Positions 10,782 to 23,000 of a stretch of DNA of 64,000 nt are shown piece by piece. This DNA comes from Aralia elata (taxonomy: Eukaryota > Streptophyta > Magnoliopsida > Apiales > Araliaceae), in NCBI GenBank assembly GCA_034770075.1, contig JAVJAP010000357.1, forward strand, positions 496,001-560,000, read 5' to 3'. Every line of letters starts with the position of its first letter. Positions within the stretch are counted from its first letter, which is position 1. Both the position numbers and the translations under genes were made by a program. Below the pieces are notes generated by a model. That model ran no database searches, had not been told where the DNA came from, and was given only the letters and a program-made list of their open reading frames with translations.

Positions 10782-12603
10782 TGTTAGGTTTGTATAACGC
10801 GAACATGCAATCAAATTACATAAATAAAGCGGAAGCGCGATAAAATCAGATTTTAAAATTTTATACAAACCATCACCATGATCTTTCTTTATGCATAATT
10901 ATTAATTAAACGAAAGAGATGGAGAATAAGAATTATACCCTTATAGAATTCTAGCTTCCTCAGGTACAAGTTTACCTCCAATTCCTTCACGTTCTCCTTG
11001 AATTCCACCGATTAAATTCCTTCCTTTGATCAACGTTAGCCACCCAAGTGTTTGGCCTCTAGAGGTGATCCACCAAAGAATAATACTTGTTCAAGAAGAT
11101 GGGTATTGGCAAAACCCTAGTTTCTATCTCTATATAAATTGTAAATACTCTCCACAATTCTTATGCAAGAGTGTGTAACCCTAATCTATGATAAGACTTC
11201 TCTTATTTATAGATGTAGGAAAACCCTTCCCTAAACTATTTAGGATTAAGGTTTCTATTCTAATTAAACTCCTTTAATTAAATTAAACTCCTAATCCAAT
11301 TAGGAATTCATGTGAGAGTACTTCTATTAATTAATTCCCAATCCCTATTAGGAATTAAATAATAGTAATAGTAATAATAATATTATAATAATAAGACTCC
11401 TCTTATTATTTTATATTTAATATTTCTAAAATATTAAATAATAAATATTAAGCTATTTAACTTATTCTATCTCCATAGACTAAATTAAATACACTTAACT
11501 TATTATTATAATTATGCCATTTACTTCTTAAATAAATATTTTTTTTGCGGTGTGACCCTTTAGGTTCTCCATATTAAACCGGTTGTGAATAAATTAGAAC
11601 AATTCTAATCTTATTTAAACAAATAAATTAAACTATTTAATTCATTTAAATAAATAATATTTATTCTACAATAAGGGTAAGCCCCCTTAGCGATTAATGA
11701 CTTTCCAGATAATATAGATTTCAACATTAATCATAAAAGAACCTTTCAGTGCATAGTTACCGTACAATTCAATCCTTCTACCATACAATGTCCCAATTAA
11801 ATATAAGACATGGAATTACTGTCAAGTCTTATTTTATTTAATTATATGTATTTCGATTCTCAAATGCAGAACTCTAAATGATGCAAATTAGAAACTCTTT
11901 TCTAATTTCATTCTGCCTTGGCCAAGGACTACTGAGTTGTCATTTATCGAATCACATAGGACATTCACATCTTTTACTAGACGTGGTAGATTCTTTGTTG
12001 ATCATTCACCTATCTCCATGTACAACTTATTATACCCAATCATACCCTTTGTTATACCATAAAGGTCTTAAGGGACATGTCAAAGTATAACTCATCATAC
12101 ACAAGATACTATGATGATCTCAAGTCCAAGGATTACTTGTACTACTATCACTAGAGGAATTCCTATTGACATGCGAGTAAAACTCCATTAGGTATTCCTT
12201 AGCGAGCCACGTTCAGTGAACTTATTCTCTAATAAGTACCTACATACTTGCTTTAGTGTCTCCACACAAATGATTATGAGATCAATCATCCTCTTCTTAA
12301 GAGCAAGCAACGTATGTACTAATCTATCCAGATTCACTAATCCCCTTTTTAGTAATCCAACGATTAGGAACGATTTTAGTTTGTGAGCTATCTAGAATTT
12401 AGATCTCATTAGCATGATCACCATCATGATTCTAAAAGCATTGCTCAAAACTATGGGTTTATCACATTTAATATAACAGCACTATGTAGATAATATAAAA
12501 TGCCTTTTAAGAAAATCAATTCTTTTATTAATAACCGAATAAGATTACAAAGTATATGCTATATCATATCAAATATGATTGGCTTGTATGCATACTACTT
12601 TTA
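10782..12603 (-). repeat. Copia B 3' LTR
   Basis: 1822 bp, reading on the minus strand T(A)AAAGTAGTATG...AACCTAACA. The first dinucleotide is mutated (TA for TG) compared with the 5' LTR. TATA box TATAAATAAG lies at 11202-11211 on the minus strand. A (TAA/TAG)n run near 11355-11395 is common to all LTRs of this family. Confidence 0.94.
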
Positions 12604-12617
12604 ATCTCACACTTGCA

Positions 12618-15211
12618 CTAAAGCTAATCGTCATGGTATCTAATACCCTTCTTCTCTAAGTGACGATCATCCTGCCGTTTGGATAAAACTTCAGTAAATG
12701 GATATGCAATGTTGTTCTTGAGAGTCCACTATCTCTATAGTGACTTTTCTTCTTTCAATGATTCCTCTAATCAAATGAAAGTGCTGCAACACATGTTTGA
12801 ATCCAAGATGAGACTTAGGAACTATTCCTAGTTCTGTGATGAACTTTTCATCCAAACAATCAACTTGCAGCTTCACTTACAGCTATATATTTTCTCTTTG
12901 TCACTAAATCAGCAACTCTTTGCTATTTTGGAACCTTTCCAATTCACTGCACCACCATTCAAGGTAACAATTTACCCTAAAGTGGATTTGTTATCGTCTT
13001 GGTCAGTCTGAAAAACTTGAGTCTGTTTAGCCCTCTAGTTTTAATTCAGACCTACCATGAATTATGATCACATCTTCAATACCGGTTAAGTACTTAAGAT
13101 GTTTATCACTGTCTTATAGGGATCTTCTCCAGAATATGACTGATCAACATCAGGCCTTGTATATTCATTGCATACATGATAGTAACTCATGCGATCTCTC
13201 TTTAAATTGGAGACAATTTTATAGAGATTCACTCCATGGCTCATCATCATGAGACTTCTCTTGGAGTTTGCCATGCTAGACGCCTTTAGCATCGAATGAA
13301 TATACGTTCATTGGGTCAAGCCGAACATCCTTTTAAATCTATCTATATAGATTTATATCTCCAATTTATAGAATGCTCCTCCCAAGTTATTCATGGAGGA
13401 ATGTTTAGACTATTTTATCTTTACTGATTGTAGCATTAGTGTGTCATTCCTTATCAATAATATATCAACATATAATACTAGGAATGTCATAGTGCTCCCA
13501 CTGACCCTTTTTGTACACACTAGGTTCATTCTCGTTTTTGATAAAATCAAACTCTTTTGATTGTCTCATCAAAATGAATGTTCCATCTTTGAGAAGCTTG
13601 CTTCAATCCATAAATGGATCATTGTAGCTTAAAACACGATTTGCTTCAACCTTTGAAACAAATTCCTCTGGCTGTATCATACATACATTCTCCTCAAGTC
13701 TTTATTGAGGAAGGACGTCTTCACATCCATTTTGCCAGATTTCGTAATAAGTTATAATCACAAGCAAAATCCAAATGGACTTGAGCATTACCCGCTAATA
13801 AGGTTTTAATGTAGTCAACTCCTTGACTTTATTTGAAACCTTTTAAACAGGTATGGTCTTATAGGTCTCCACCTTGCCATTTGCCCTAGTCTTTCTCTTT
13901 AAAAACCCATTTACACCCTCTAAACACTATGCCTTTCGGTGGAGTAACCAGAGTTTATACTTGGTTCTCATACATAGAGTCCATTTCGGATTTCATTGTC
14001 ATCTGCCATTTCTCTGAGTGTCTTCTACTCATAGCCTCATCGTATATAACTGGATCATCATCTTCTATGATGCATACCTCATCATCATCCTCTATAATGA
14101 ATCCATACCTCCTAGGTATCTTCGGTACTCTTCTAGATTTACGATTCGGTTATGGTACAATAGGTCTATCTACAGGTCTCTCGGTTTGATTTAAAGTGCT
14201 TTGTGGTTCTTGAACTCTTTCAATATCTATTACCCTCCCACTAGCTTCTTCAATGATAAACATCTTTATCCAAGAAGGCAGCATATAGGATTATAGTAAT
14301 AATGCCCTAAACTTTCTTTAGGATATCCCACAACTCTGCACTTGTCAAATTTTGTCCCAAACTTATCTTTTGAAACCTTTTCACATAAATTGGACAACCT
14401 CTTATCTTAACATACTTAAGACTAGGAATCCTCCTTATCCATAACTTTTATAGAGTCTTGGGGCCAAATTTTGAGGTTACCTTATTTTGTAGATATGCAG
14501 TTGTTTCTAGGGCAGAACCCCAGATGGATACTGGAATGTCGGTAAAAATCATTATGGACCGCACCATGTCCAACAAGGTACAATTTCTCCTTCTAGATAC
14601 ACCAATCAATTATTGCGTATCAGGAGGTGTCCATTATGAGAAAATACCATTTTGAGATGATCTAGAAACTTATTGCACAAGTATTCCTTCCTCGATCTGA
14701 TCAAAGAATCTTAATACTTTGTCAATTTGTTTCACTTCTGAATTCTTTGAACCTTTCAAATGATTCAGACTTGTATTTCATCAAATACACATATTCAACT
14801 CTTTGAATGATCATCTCTTTTTCTTTTACTAGTTTGTTCAATTTGCAAAATTATTTTTCATGTAAGTCAAGTTTACAAAGTCCATCAAATGATATTCCAG
14901 TTTCAAACAAAACATTATCATTATAAATAGAACAACAATTGTTCTTGAATATACTACCAAAACCTTCCTTGTCCAACAACGGAAGTAATAATGTTTCTTA
15001 AGAGAACTGGAACATAATAACAACTTATTAACTTAACAGACTTGCCCGTAGGCAACACTAAACTATAAGTTCCTACGGCTAATGTAGCAACCATTACTCC
15101 ATTCTCCGCACGTAAGATTACTTACTCTTTGTTTAGCTTTCTACTTCTGCTTAGTCTCTGTATTGGATTGCATACGTGAGAACTATAGCCGGTATCCAAT
15201 ACCCAAGTAGA
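12618..15211 (-). pseudogene. pol: Copia B pol, broken, same lesions as Copia A
   Basis: Relic of the PR-IN-RT-RNase H polyprotein. The protease entry STWVLDTG is readable at about 15200. The integrase zinc finger and first catalytic Asp are missing: the join is at about 14808-14816, at exactly the position seen in A and G. RT keeps VLYVDILLIRN with one Asp of YVDD gone (near 13455-13480). Stops and frameshifts occur throughout, many at positions equivalent to A. The end lies beside a mutated polypurine tract (GTGCAAGTGTGAGA). No functional enzyme can be made. C shows what an undeleted relative looks like. Confidence 0.87.
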
Positions 15212-16104
15212 ACATTGACTTACAGAAAGATTTATTTCAATGATGAACAAACCTATATCTGTAACCGAAGCTTCACTAAGCTTCTTCTGGTTAGCCTCTG
15301 CAAGATGCTCCTTACAGTTTCCTTTTCAGTGTCCAGGCTTATTGCAGTGGAAGCAAACTCCTTCGCTATCTGCATCAGTTTTGTTCTTAGTGTCCTTAAT
15401 TATTGCCTTTCCTTATACCTTCTTTGAATTGTTCTTCTTTTAAGAAGATCCTTTGGCCCTCTTCCGCTTTCTGAAAGAATTATCTACCAGTAAGACTTGG
15501 TCTTTCTTGGTTGGAAAGTGACTCTTTACAATTTTCAACGTGTTTAAGCAACTCATGCAGGCTGACATATAGCTTGTTCATGTAGAAATTCATAACAAAT
15601 TGTGACAAAGAGTTTGGAACTGATTGCAAGATCAAATCCTGGATCATCTCTCCATCCATTACTAAACCCAGTTATCCCAATTGTTCAATCAGATTGATCA
15701 TTTTTGAGGATATTTGTCTATACTGTAGTGCTATCGGTTATTCTAGATTGGAAGAGCTCCTTAGATATCTAATATCTAGCAGTCCTACTTTTCTCACCAT
15801 TCAACTCCTTAAAGGTGCAAGAGTACAGTAAGAGCATCCATAGTTTCATGCTGACGCTGAAGCTCGTTACTCATGGATGCGAGCATGACGCATTGAGCCA
15901 ACTATGCATCATCTTGCCACTTTCTAAAAGTAGCAATCTCTTCCTCAGAGGTATTGTCTGCAACCATTGCAGGGATATGCGTATTAAGGATATAAAATAG
16001 CTTTTCAGCCTTGAGAACTATTCTCAGATTCCTTAACCAGTCCGTGTAATTCGGTCCAGTTAATTAGCATCTAATATGCTACGCAGTGATAGTGAATTAG
16101 ACAT
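15212..16104 (-). pseudogene. gag: Copia B gag, broken
   Basis: Start at 16104 (MSNSLSL-type opening, as in A). Stops and frameshifts begin within the first 20 codons, as in A. The zinc knuckle appears once (15340-15380 region), without the duplication found in A. The basic Lys-rich stretch before it is recognisable. It is the nucleocapsid precursor of a dead copy. Confidence 0.83.
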
Positions 16105-16308
16105 TATAAAATTCTGTTAAATGAATTTGTAATTTAACAATATTTTAGCATACATTCATTTTAATTAATTACCAAAATAAATTAGGTCTTTATTTTAAAT
16201 TGGTATCTCCCAGTATTTTATCAAACTATATTACCCTCAATATATAGTTCAACAAATCTAATTAAAGGTCTGCTAGTGAGAATAAGGATCCCATTTCAAA
16301 TGTATATA

Positions 16309-16604
16309 GCCTTGTGGTGCCACAACAAACGATATATAAATAAATAGGTAGACAACTATTGTCAATTACATCTCTATGTAATTCCTTGTATTTTGCCTCT
16401 TAGATTATTTTAATCAAGTGGTGACACATCCGAATCAAAATTATCCAAGTTAAGTCCATCCTAGCACTTCCATATATTCAAAAGAAAAACACTGTCCTTA
16501 TAGTGACACAACAAAACAGCATCGTTCAGTCTATTTATAAGCATCAAATGTGGTAAGACAACATCTTAAATATTTAATACTTGCCTTGTGGTGACACAAC
16601 AAAC
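16309..16604 (-). repeat. Four leader stem-loop motifs, Copia B variant
   Basis: Sites lie at 16309-16330, 16413-16434, 16496-16520 and 16583-16604. Three conserve the arms TTGTG/CACAA or a decayed form of them, and the shorter one keeps CACATCC. The core reads GTGA (or GTGC at the first) on the plus strand, where A and C have TGTG. Confidence 0.78.
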
Positions 16605-16802
16605 TCATATTAAATATTTAATACTCTATTGTTTTACCATGCTAGAAGGCGACGTTCGATATTCCAAATATCTTTGAACGCTTAGGACTTAATATGATTT
16701 CTTGAGGGATTTATTATTGTTAGTCTCATCTTGTCTAGCGTGCATGCACATATATATATAAAATACGCGGCATATTATTTTACATGCGAAGCATATTAGA
16801 TA

Positions 16803-16809
<7 letters not shown>

Positions 16810-16858
<49 letters not shown>
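16810..16858. repeat. (AT)n microsatellite
   Basis: About 49 bp of uninterrupted AT dinucleotides in the Copia B leader. A and C have only short AT tracts there, so this is expansion in B. Confidence 0.95.
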
Positions 16859-16861
<3 letters not shown>

Positions 16862-17718
16862 AGCATGCACATATAGAATACTATATTCTACCCGGATTGA
16901 TTATGGACTTTTATTCTAGTTTGGTTCACTAGAGACACCAAGTGAACCAAAAGGTCAAACCTAGGGTGCAAGAATTAAATTTAAATATAACTATTACATT
17001 TAAACCCGGGCTCCATTACAAACGGGTCTTCAAGCGCTCCTTGCTCCTTTGTCTCCAATTCTTCAAAATTAATTCTAACTATTCCTATTACAAAAATTAC
17101 TTACAATAAATAGAAACCTTGATCAGCAGTCAAGGAGAAGTACATAGGAAGGAGATAGAATTTACATTAAGAAAAAATTAGAGAAGACGAGGTACGCAGA
17201 CCCCATTTATAAAAACTCATATATTCAAGCATCCACTAAAATAAATCCAATCACATATTGGTCAATAGTCCATAATCAATCCCTATTTATTATGATACAT
17301 ATCTCTATATGTATCAATAAATAACATTCATCCCATGAATAATAAAACCATTTCATATATGCATTGATATCATTTAATGGGCAATATTAGTTAGTATAAA
17401 ATCCAATTTCAACTCCAATTAGTTATCATGGAATCCAATTCCAACTATAATTAGTTATCATGAAATCCAATTTCAATTAAAATAAACTTCTTTATATTAA
17501 TCATATTCCAAATCAAAATAAACTCTTTTATTTTAATTTATTCAATTTTTTTTGAATAAAAATAAACTCCTTTATTTTTAATCAAAATAAACTCCTTTAT
17601 TTTAATTTACAAAAAAAAAAAAATAATTTTACACAAACAATTATGCCCGATTAAATTGTTCTAAACACATATCAATGTATATACAGAATCAAAACAATTA
17701 ATAATTCGCATAAAGTTT

Positions 17719-17732
17719 GGCTCTTGATACCA
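17719..17732 (-). other. Primer binding site of Copia B, one-base insertion
   Basis: The minus strand reads TGGTATCAAGAGCC directly after the 5' LTR. The standard initiator-Met tRNA site is TGGTATCAGAGCC, seen intact in C. B has one extra A. Confidence 0.88.
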
Positions 17733-17733
17733 C

Positions 17734-19548
17734 TGTTAGGTTTGTATAACGCGAACATGCAATCAAATTACATAAATAAAGCGGAAGCGCGATAAAATCA
17801 GATTTTAAAATTTTATACAAACCATCACCATGATCTTTCTTTATGCACAATTATTAATTAAACGAAAGAGATGGAGAATAAGAATTATACCCTTGTAGAA
17901 TTCTAGCTTCCTCAGGTACAAATTCACCTCCAATTCCTTCACGTTCTCCTTGAATTCCACCGATTAAATTCCTTCCTTTGATCAATGTTAGCCACCCAAG
18001 TGTTTGGCCTCTAGAGGTGATCCACCAAAGAATAATACTTGTTCAAGAAGATGGGTGTTGGCAAAACCCTAGTTTCTATCTCTATAGAAATTGTAAGTAC
18101 TCTCCACAATTCTTACGCAAGAGTGTGTAACCCTAATCCATGATAAGACTTCTCTTATTTATAAATGTAGGAAAACCCTTCCCTAAACTATTTAGGATTA
18201 GGGTTTCTATTCTAATTAAACTCCTTTAATTAAATTAAACTCCTAATCCAATTAGGAATTCATGTGAGAGTACTTCTATTAATTAATTCTCAATCCCTAT
18301 TAGGAATTAAATAATAGTAATAGTAATAATAATAAGACTCCTCTTATTAATTTATATTTAATATTTCTAAAATATTAAATAAAAAATATTAAGCTATTTA
18401 ATTTATTTTATCTCCATAGACTAAATTAAATACACTTAACTTATTATTACAATTATGCCATTTACTTCTTAAATAAATATTTTTTTTGCGGTGTGACCCT
18501 TTAGGTTCTCCATATTAAACCGGTTGTGAATAAATAAATTAGAACAATTCTAATCTTATTTAAATAAATAAATTAAACTATTTAATTCATTTAAATAAAT
18601 AATATTTATTCTACAATAAGGGTAAGCCCCTTTAGCGATTAACGACTTTCCAGATAATATAGATTTTAACATTAATCATAAAAGAACCTTTCAGTGCATA
18701 GTTACCGTACAATTCAATCCTTCTACCATACAATGTCCCAATTAAATATAAGACATGGAATTACTGTCAAGTCTTATTTTATTTAATTATATGTATTTCG
18801 ATTCTCAAATGCACAACTCTAAATGATGCAAATTATAAACTCTTTTCTAATTTCATTCTGCCTTGGCCAAGGACTACTGAGTTGTCATTTATCGAATCAC
18901 ATAGGACATTCACATCTTTTACTAGACGTGGTAGATTCTTTGTTGATCATTCACCTATCTCTATGTACAACTTATTATACCTAATCATACCCTTTGTTAT
19001 ACCCTAAAGGTCTTAAGGGACATGTCAAAGTATAACTCATCATACACAAGATACTATGATGATCTCAAGTCCAAGGATCACTTGTACTACTATCACTAGA
19101 GGAATTTCTATTGATAGGCGAGTAAAACTCCATTAGGTATTCCTTAGCGAGCCACGTTCAGTGAACTTATTCTCAAATAAGCACCTACATACTTGCTTTA
19201 GTGTCTCCACACAAATGATTATGAGATCAATCATCCTCTTCTTAAGAGCAAGCAACGTATGTACTAATCTATCCGGATTCACTAATCCCCTTTTTAGTAA
19301 TCCAACGATTAGGAACGATTTTAGTTTGTGAGCTATCTAGAATTTAGATCTCATTAGCATGATCACCATCATGATTCTAAAAGCATTGCTCAAAACTATG
19401 GGTTTATCACATTTAATATAACAACACTATGTAGATAATATAAAATGCCTTTTAAGAAAATCAATTCCTTTATTAATAACCAAATAAGATTACAAAGTAT
19501 ATGCTACATCATATCAAATATGATTGGCTTGTGTGGATACTACTTTCA
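17734..19548 (-). repeat. Copia B 5' LTR
   Basis: 1815 bp, TGAAAGTAGTATCC...CCTAACA on the minus strand. It is the upstream LTR and so carries the promoter for the element RNA. It differs from the 3' LTR at only a few percent of sites by eye. Confidence 0.95.
18154..18163 (-). promoter_or_regulatory. TATA box of Copia B 5' LTR
   Basis: TATAAATAAG on the minus strand. The same box is found in the LTRs of A (26890-26899) and C (50407-50416). Transcription would start some 25-35 bp further down the minus strand; the start itself cannot be seen. Confidence 0.65.
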
Positions 19549-20097
19549 ACTGGGTCGGGTTTAAACTGGGTTTTAAATTTTGGGATCCGATCACGGCGCG
19601 CTAGAATTTGGCTTGAGTTGGGCGCGACCGCGCTAGGGTGGCAGCTGAAACTTTTTAAGCTCTGAGGTTAGGCGCGGCCGCACTGTTCTCTTTCGCAATT
19701 TGGGCGCGGCCACGCTGGTATGCCAGCTGAAGCTTTTTGATTTATGAAGAAGAGCGCAGCTACGCTTGATTTCTGAACATTTGGGGCACGGCCGCGCGTG
19801 CCTAAAAACCTGAAATTGAATTATAAAGCCCTTCTTTTTGATTTCATCATATACAGTCCTTGATGTATGACCTATAAGAAAAGACAAAGAAATAAAGTAA
19901 CTAATTACTACTAGATAAAAACAAAACTAAGTCTAATAATTATTCCTAAAAATCACAAAATTTTAACTAAAAGCAATTAAGAATTGGGTTGCCTCCCAAC
20001 TAGCGCTTGATTTAAAGTCTTTCAGCCTGACTACTCCCTGTTTCAAACTTTAATCGGCAAGAGTGATTGAGGTTTTCTGGCGATCGAAATCACCACC
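19549..20097 (-). repeat. Element D post-pol spacer with GC-rich minisatellite
   Basis: Between integrase and the Copia B insertion. It contains about six copies of a GCGCGGCCGCGC-type motif (near 19594, 19621, 19671, 19702, 19753, 19784), spaced 30-50 bp and alternating with TGGCAGCTGAA...CTTTTT blocks. The same arrangement occurs in the D LTR (7566-7700). A possible 84-codon ORF here only reads through the repeats and is not a gene. 19549-19553 is the TSD ACTGG. Confidence 0.8.
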
Positions 20098-23000
20098 CTA
20101 ATAATGCTTTAATCTTTGACCATTGACTTTGAATGACTCTTTCGGATTGTTTGCAAAAACTTCAACGGCGCCATGAGGGAATACTTGTTTGAGAATGAAG
20201 CGGCTCGACCACCGAGACTTGAGCTTCCCTGAAAATAATTTTAGTCTAGAGTTGTATAGAAGCACTGCTTGTCCCGGCTCAAACTTCCTGTCGATGATTT
20301 TCCGATCGTGCCACTTCTTGACTTTTTCCTTGTAAAGCTTTGAGTTCTCATATGCTTGTAGACGAAATTCATCGAGTTCATTAAGCTGAAGAAGTCTCTT
20401 TTCCCCCGCAGCCGTGAGATTAAAGTTCAACTTTCTAATGGCCCAATATGCTTTGTGTTTAAGTTCAACCGGAAGGTGGCACGCCTTGCTATAGACTAAT
20501 TGGTACAGTGACATGCCAATGGGTGTCTTATAAGTTGTCCGATAAGCCCAAAGCACATTATCCAACTTTGTTGACCAATCTTTTCTGTTCGGATTAACAA
20601 TCTTCTCCAGAATTCTCTTCACTTCTCTATTTGAAACTTCGGCTTGACCACTGGTTTGGGGATGGTAAGCTATAGCAATTCTGTGATTTACCCCATATTT
20701 AGCCAAGAGAGCCGTGAAATACCTATTGCAAAAGTGACTCCCTTCATCACTGATAATTGCCCTTGGGGTGCCAAATCGTGTGAAGATGTTTTTCTGCAGA
20801 AATTTTAGAACCACCTTGGCATCATTAGTCGGCAAAGCACTTGCTTCCACCCATTTAGAGACATAATCGACCGCCAAAAGGATGTAGAGGTTGTTAAAGG
20901 AAGATGGAAACGGTCCTATAAAATCTATTCCCCAAACGTTGAAGACTTCAACTTCTAAAATGGCATTCAAAGGCATCTCATGACATTTAGAAATATTTCC
21001 CACCCTCTGACATCTATCACATCTCTGAACGAAGTGGTGGGCGTCCTTAAACAACGTGGGCCAGAAAAATCCTGCTTGTAACACCTTGGCAGCTGTCTTT
21101 TTGCCTCCATAATGACCTCCATATAGCGAATCATGACAATGATATAAGACACTCTCTATTTCACTTTGTGGCACACACCGTCGAATTATCTGATTGGCAC
21201 AATGTTTGAACAGGAACGGCTCATCCCACATGTACCTTTTTACATCATGCAGAAACTTTTTCTTTGTTGGCTGGTCAAATCTGGGGGAAGTACGGTTCTA
21301 ATCAAATAATTAACAAAATCGACATACCATGGGACTTCTGAATGTATCACAAACAACTGCTCATCCGGAAAGAACTCATTGATCACCGTTTTGTCTCCCT
21401 TGACGTGGTCATTGTTTTCTAATCTCGAGAGATGATCTGCCACTTGATTTTTCGTCCCCTTCCTATCCCGGATTTCCAAGTCGAAGTCCTGGAGTAGAAG
21501 TATCCATCGAATTAGCCTTGGCTTCACATCTTTCTTCGAAATCAGATATCTTATGGCAGAATGGTCAGTGAACACCACCACTTTAGTTCCAATTAAATAC
21601 GACCGGAATTTGTCAAATGCATAAACTACCGCGAGCAACTCCTTCTCGGTAGTCGTATAGTTGAGTAGGGCATCAGACAATGTTTTGCTAGCATAATAAA
21701 TAGCGTGAAAAACCTTTTCCTTTCGTTGGCCCAAAACAACCCCAATAGCATAATCGCTAGCATCACACATTAACTCGAATGGCCTTGACCAATCCGGTGC
21801 TACTATTACAGGTGCTGTGGTCAATTTCTTTTTCAACAATTCAAAAGCTGCAAAACACTCTTCATCAAACTTAAAGGGAACATCTTTCTCCAATAGACTG
21901 CATAAAGGCTTAGAGATTTTAGAAAAGTCCTTTATGAATCTCCTATAAAATCCAACGTGTCCTAAGAAGCTTCGTATTCCCTTAACTGTAGTTGGTGGAG
22001 GTAGATTTTCTATTGTCTCCAGCTTGGCTCGATCTACCTCTAACCCGTTTGACGACACCTTGTGCCCAAGAATGATCCCCTCTTGAACCATAAAGTGGCA
22101 TTTTTCCCAATTGAGCACTAAATTAGTTTCCACGCATCTTTTTAAAACTAGGACCAGATTTTCCAAACAACTATCAAAAGAGTCACCAAACACTAAACCA
22201 TGAATACCTCCACGTTGCGTTCGACCATATCTGAGAAAATAGCCATTTATGCATCTTTGGAACGTCGCTGGTGCATTACATAAGCCAAAAGACATCCTTC
22301 TAAAAGCGAAAGTACCATAAGGACACATGAAAGTAGTCTTTTCCTGATCTTCGGGGGCAATCAGAATCTGATTATAACCTGAATAGCCATCCAGTAAGCA
22401 ATAAAACTCGTGTTCAGCCAGTCTATCTAACATCTGATCAATGAAGGGTAGAGGAAAGTGATCCTTGCGGGTCGCCTTGTTTAGTTTTCTGTAGTCCATA
22501 CAAACCCTCCATCCGGTCACTGTCCTTGTCGGTATCAATTCATTATTTTCGTTTTCTACAACCGTCATGCCACCATTTTTATGCACGCACTGTACTGGAC
22601 TCACCCAACTGCTATCGGGGATGGGGTAAATGATACTTGCATCAAGCCACTTCAAAATTTCCTTTTTCACCACCTCTTTCATGATTGGGTTCAACCTCCT
22701 TTGTTGTTCAATTGTTGGTTTGGCATCGTCTTCCAAAAGGATCTTGTGCATACAAAATGATGGGCTAATTCCTTTAATGTCTGCGATGGTCCAACCAATT
22801 GCTGATTTGTACTCCCGGAGAACACGTATCAACTTACTTTCCTGCAATTTATTAAGTACAGAAGCAATAATAACAGGCAAAGTAGATGATTCACCCAAAT
22901 AAGCATACCTAAGATGGCTAGGTAAAGGTTTAAGTTCAAGTGTAGGAGGTATTTCAAGAGATGGCTTCAAGCGCTCTAAGGATTTGTCAGTAAGTTCCAA

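Larger units (their letters stand above)
16105..17718 (-). other. Copia B untranslated leader
   Basis: Non-coding region between primer site and gag. It has the four stem-loop motifs (16309-16604), a long AT dinucleotide run (16810-16858), a decayed version of the AACATGC inverted repeat near 16781-16800 and four AAAATAAAGGAGTTTATTTT-like hairpins (17480-17610). It lacks the GC-rich cassette found at the corresponding place in Copia C. Confidence 0.8.
10782..19548 (-). mobile_element. Copia element B (minus), TSD ACTGG, inside element D
   Basis: Complete but defective Copia element of 8767 bp. LTRs lie at 10782-12603 and 17734-19548. The TSD ACTGG is perfect (10777-10781 and 19549-19553). 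LTRs look almost identical by eye, so this is probably the youngest insertion on its branch of the nest. Yet its gag-pol is heavily broken and shares specific lesions with Copia A (integrase deletion, YVDD codon loss). It was therefore probably already non-functional when it inserted. Confidence 0.96.

Noticed and set aside
16810..16858. AT microsatellite as a replication origin or scaffold site
   Set aside because: A simple expanded dinucleotide run; short versions occur at the same place in sister copies.
17719..17732. Possible tRNA-Met gene fragments
   Set aside because: Only the 12-13 bases of primer sites next to LTRs match; no tRNA arms around them.
19633..19887. 84-codon ORF with ARPCPKCSEIKRSCA, suggesting a zinc site
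   Set aside because: The Cys and Arg codons come from the GC-rich minisatellite; no conserved start or partner copy supports a protein.
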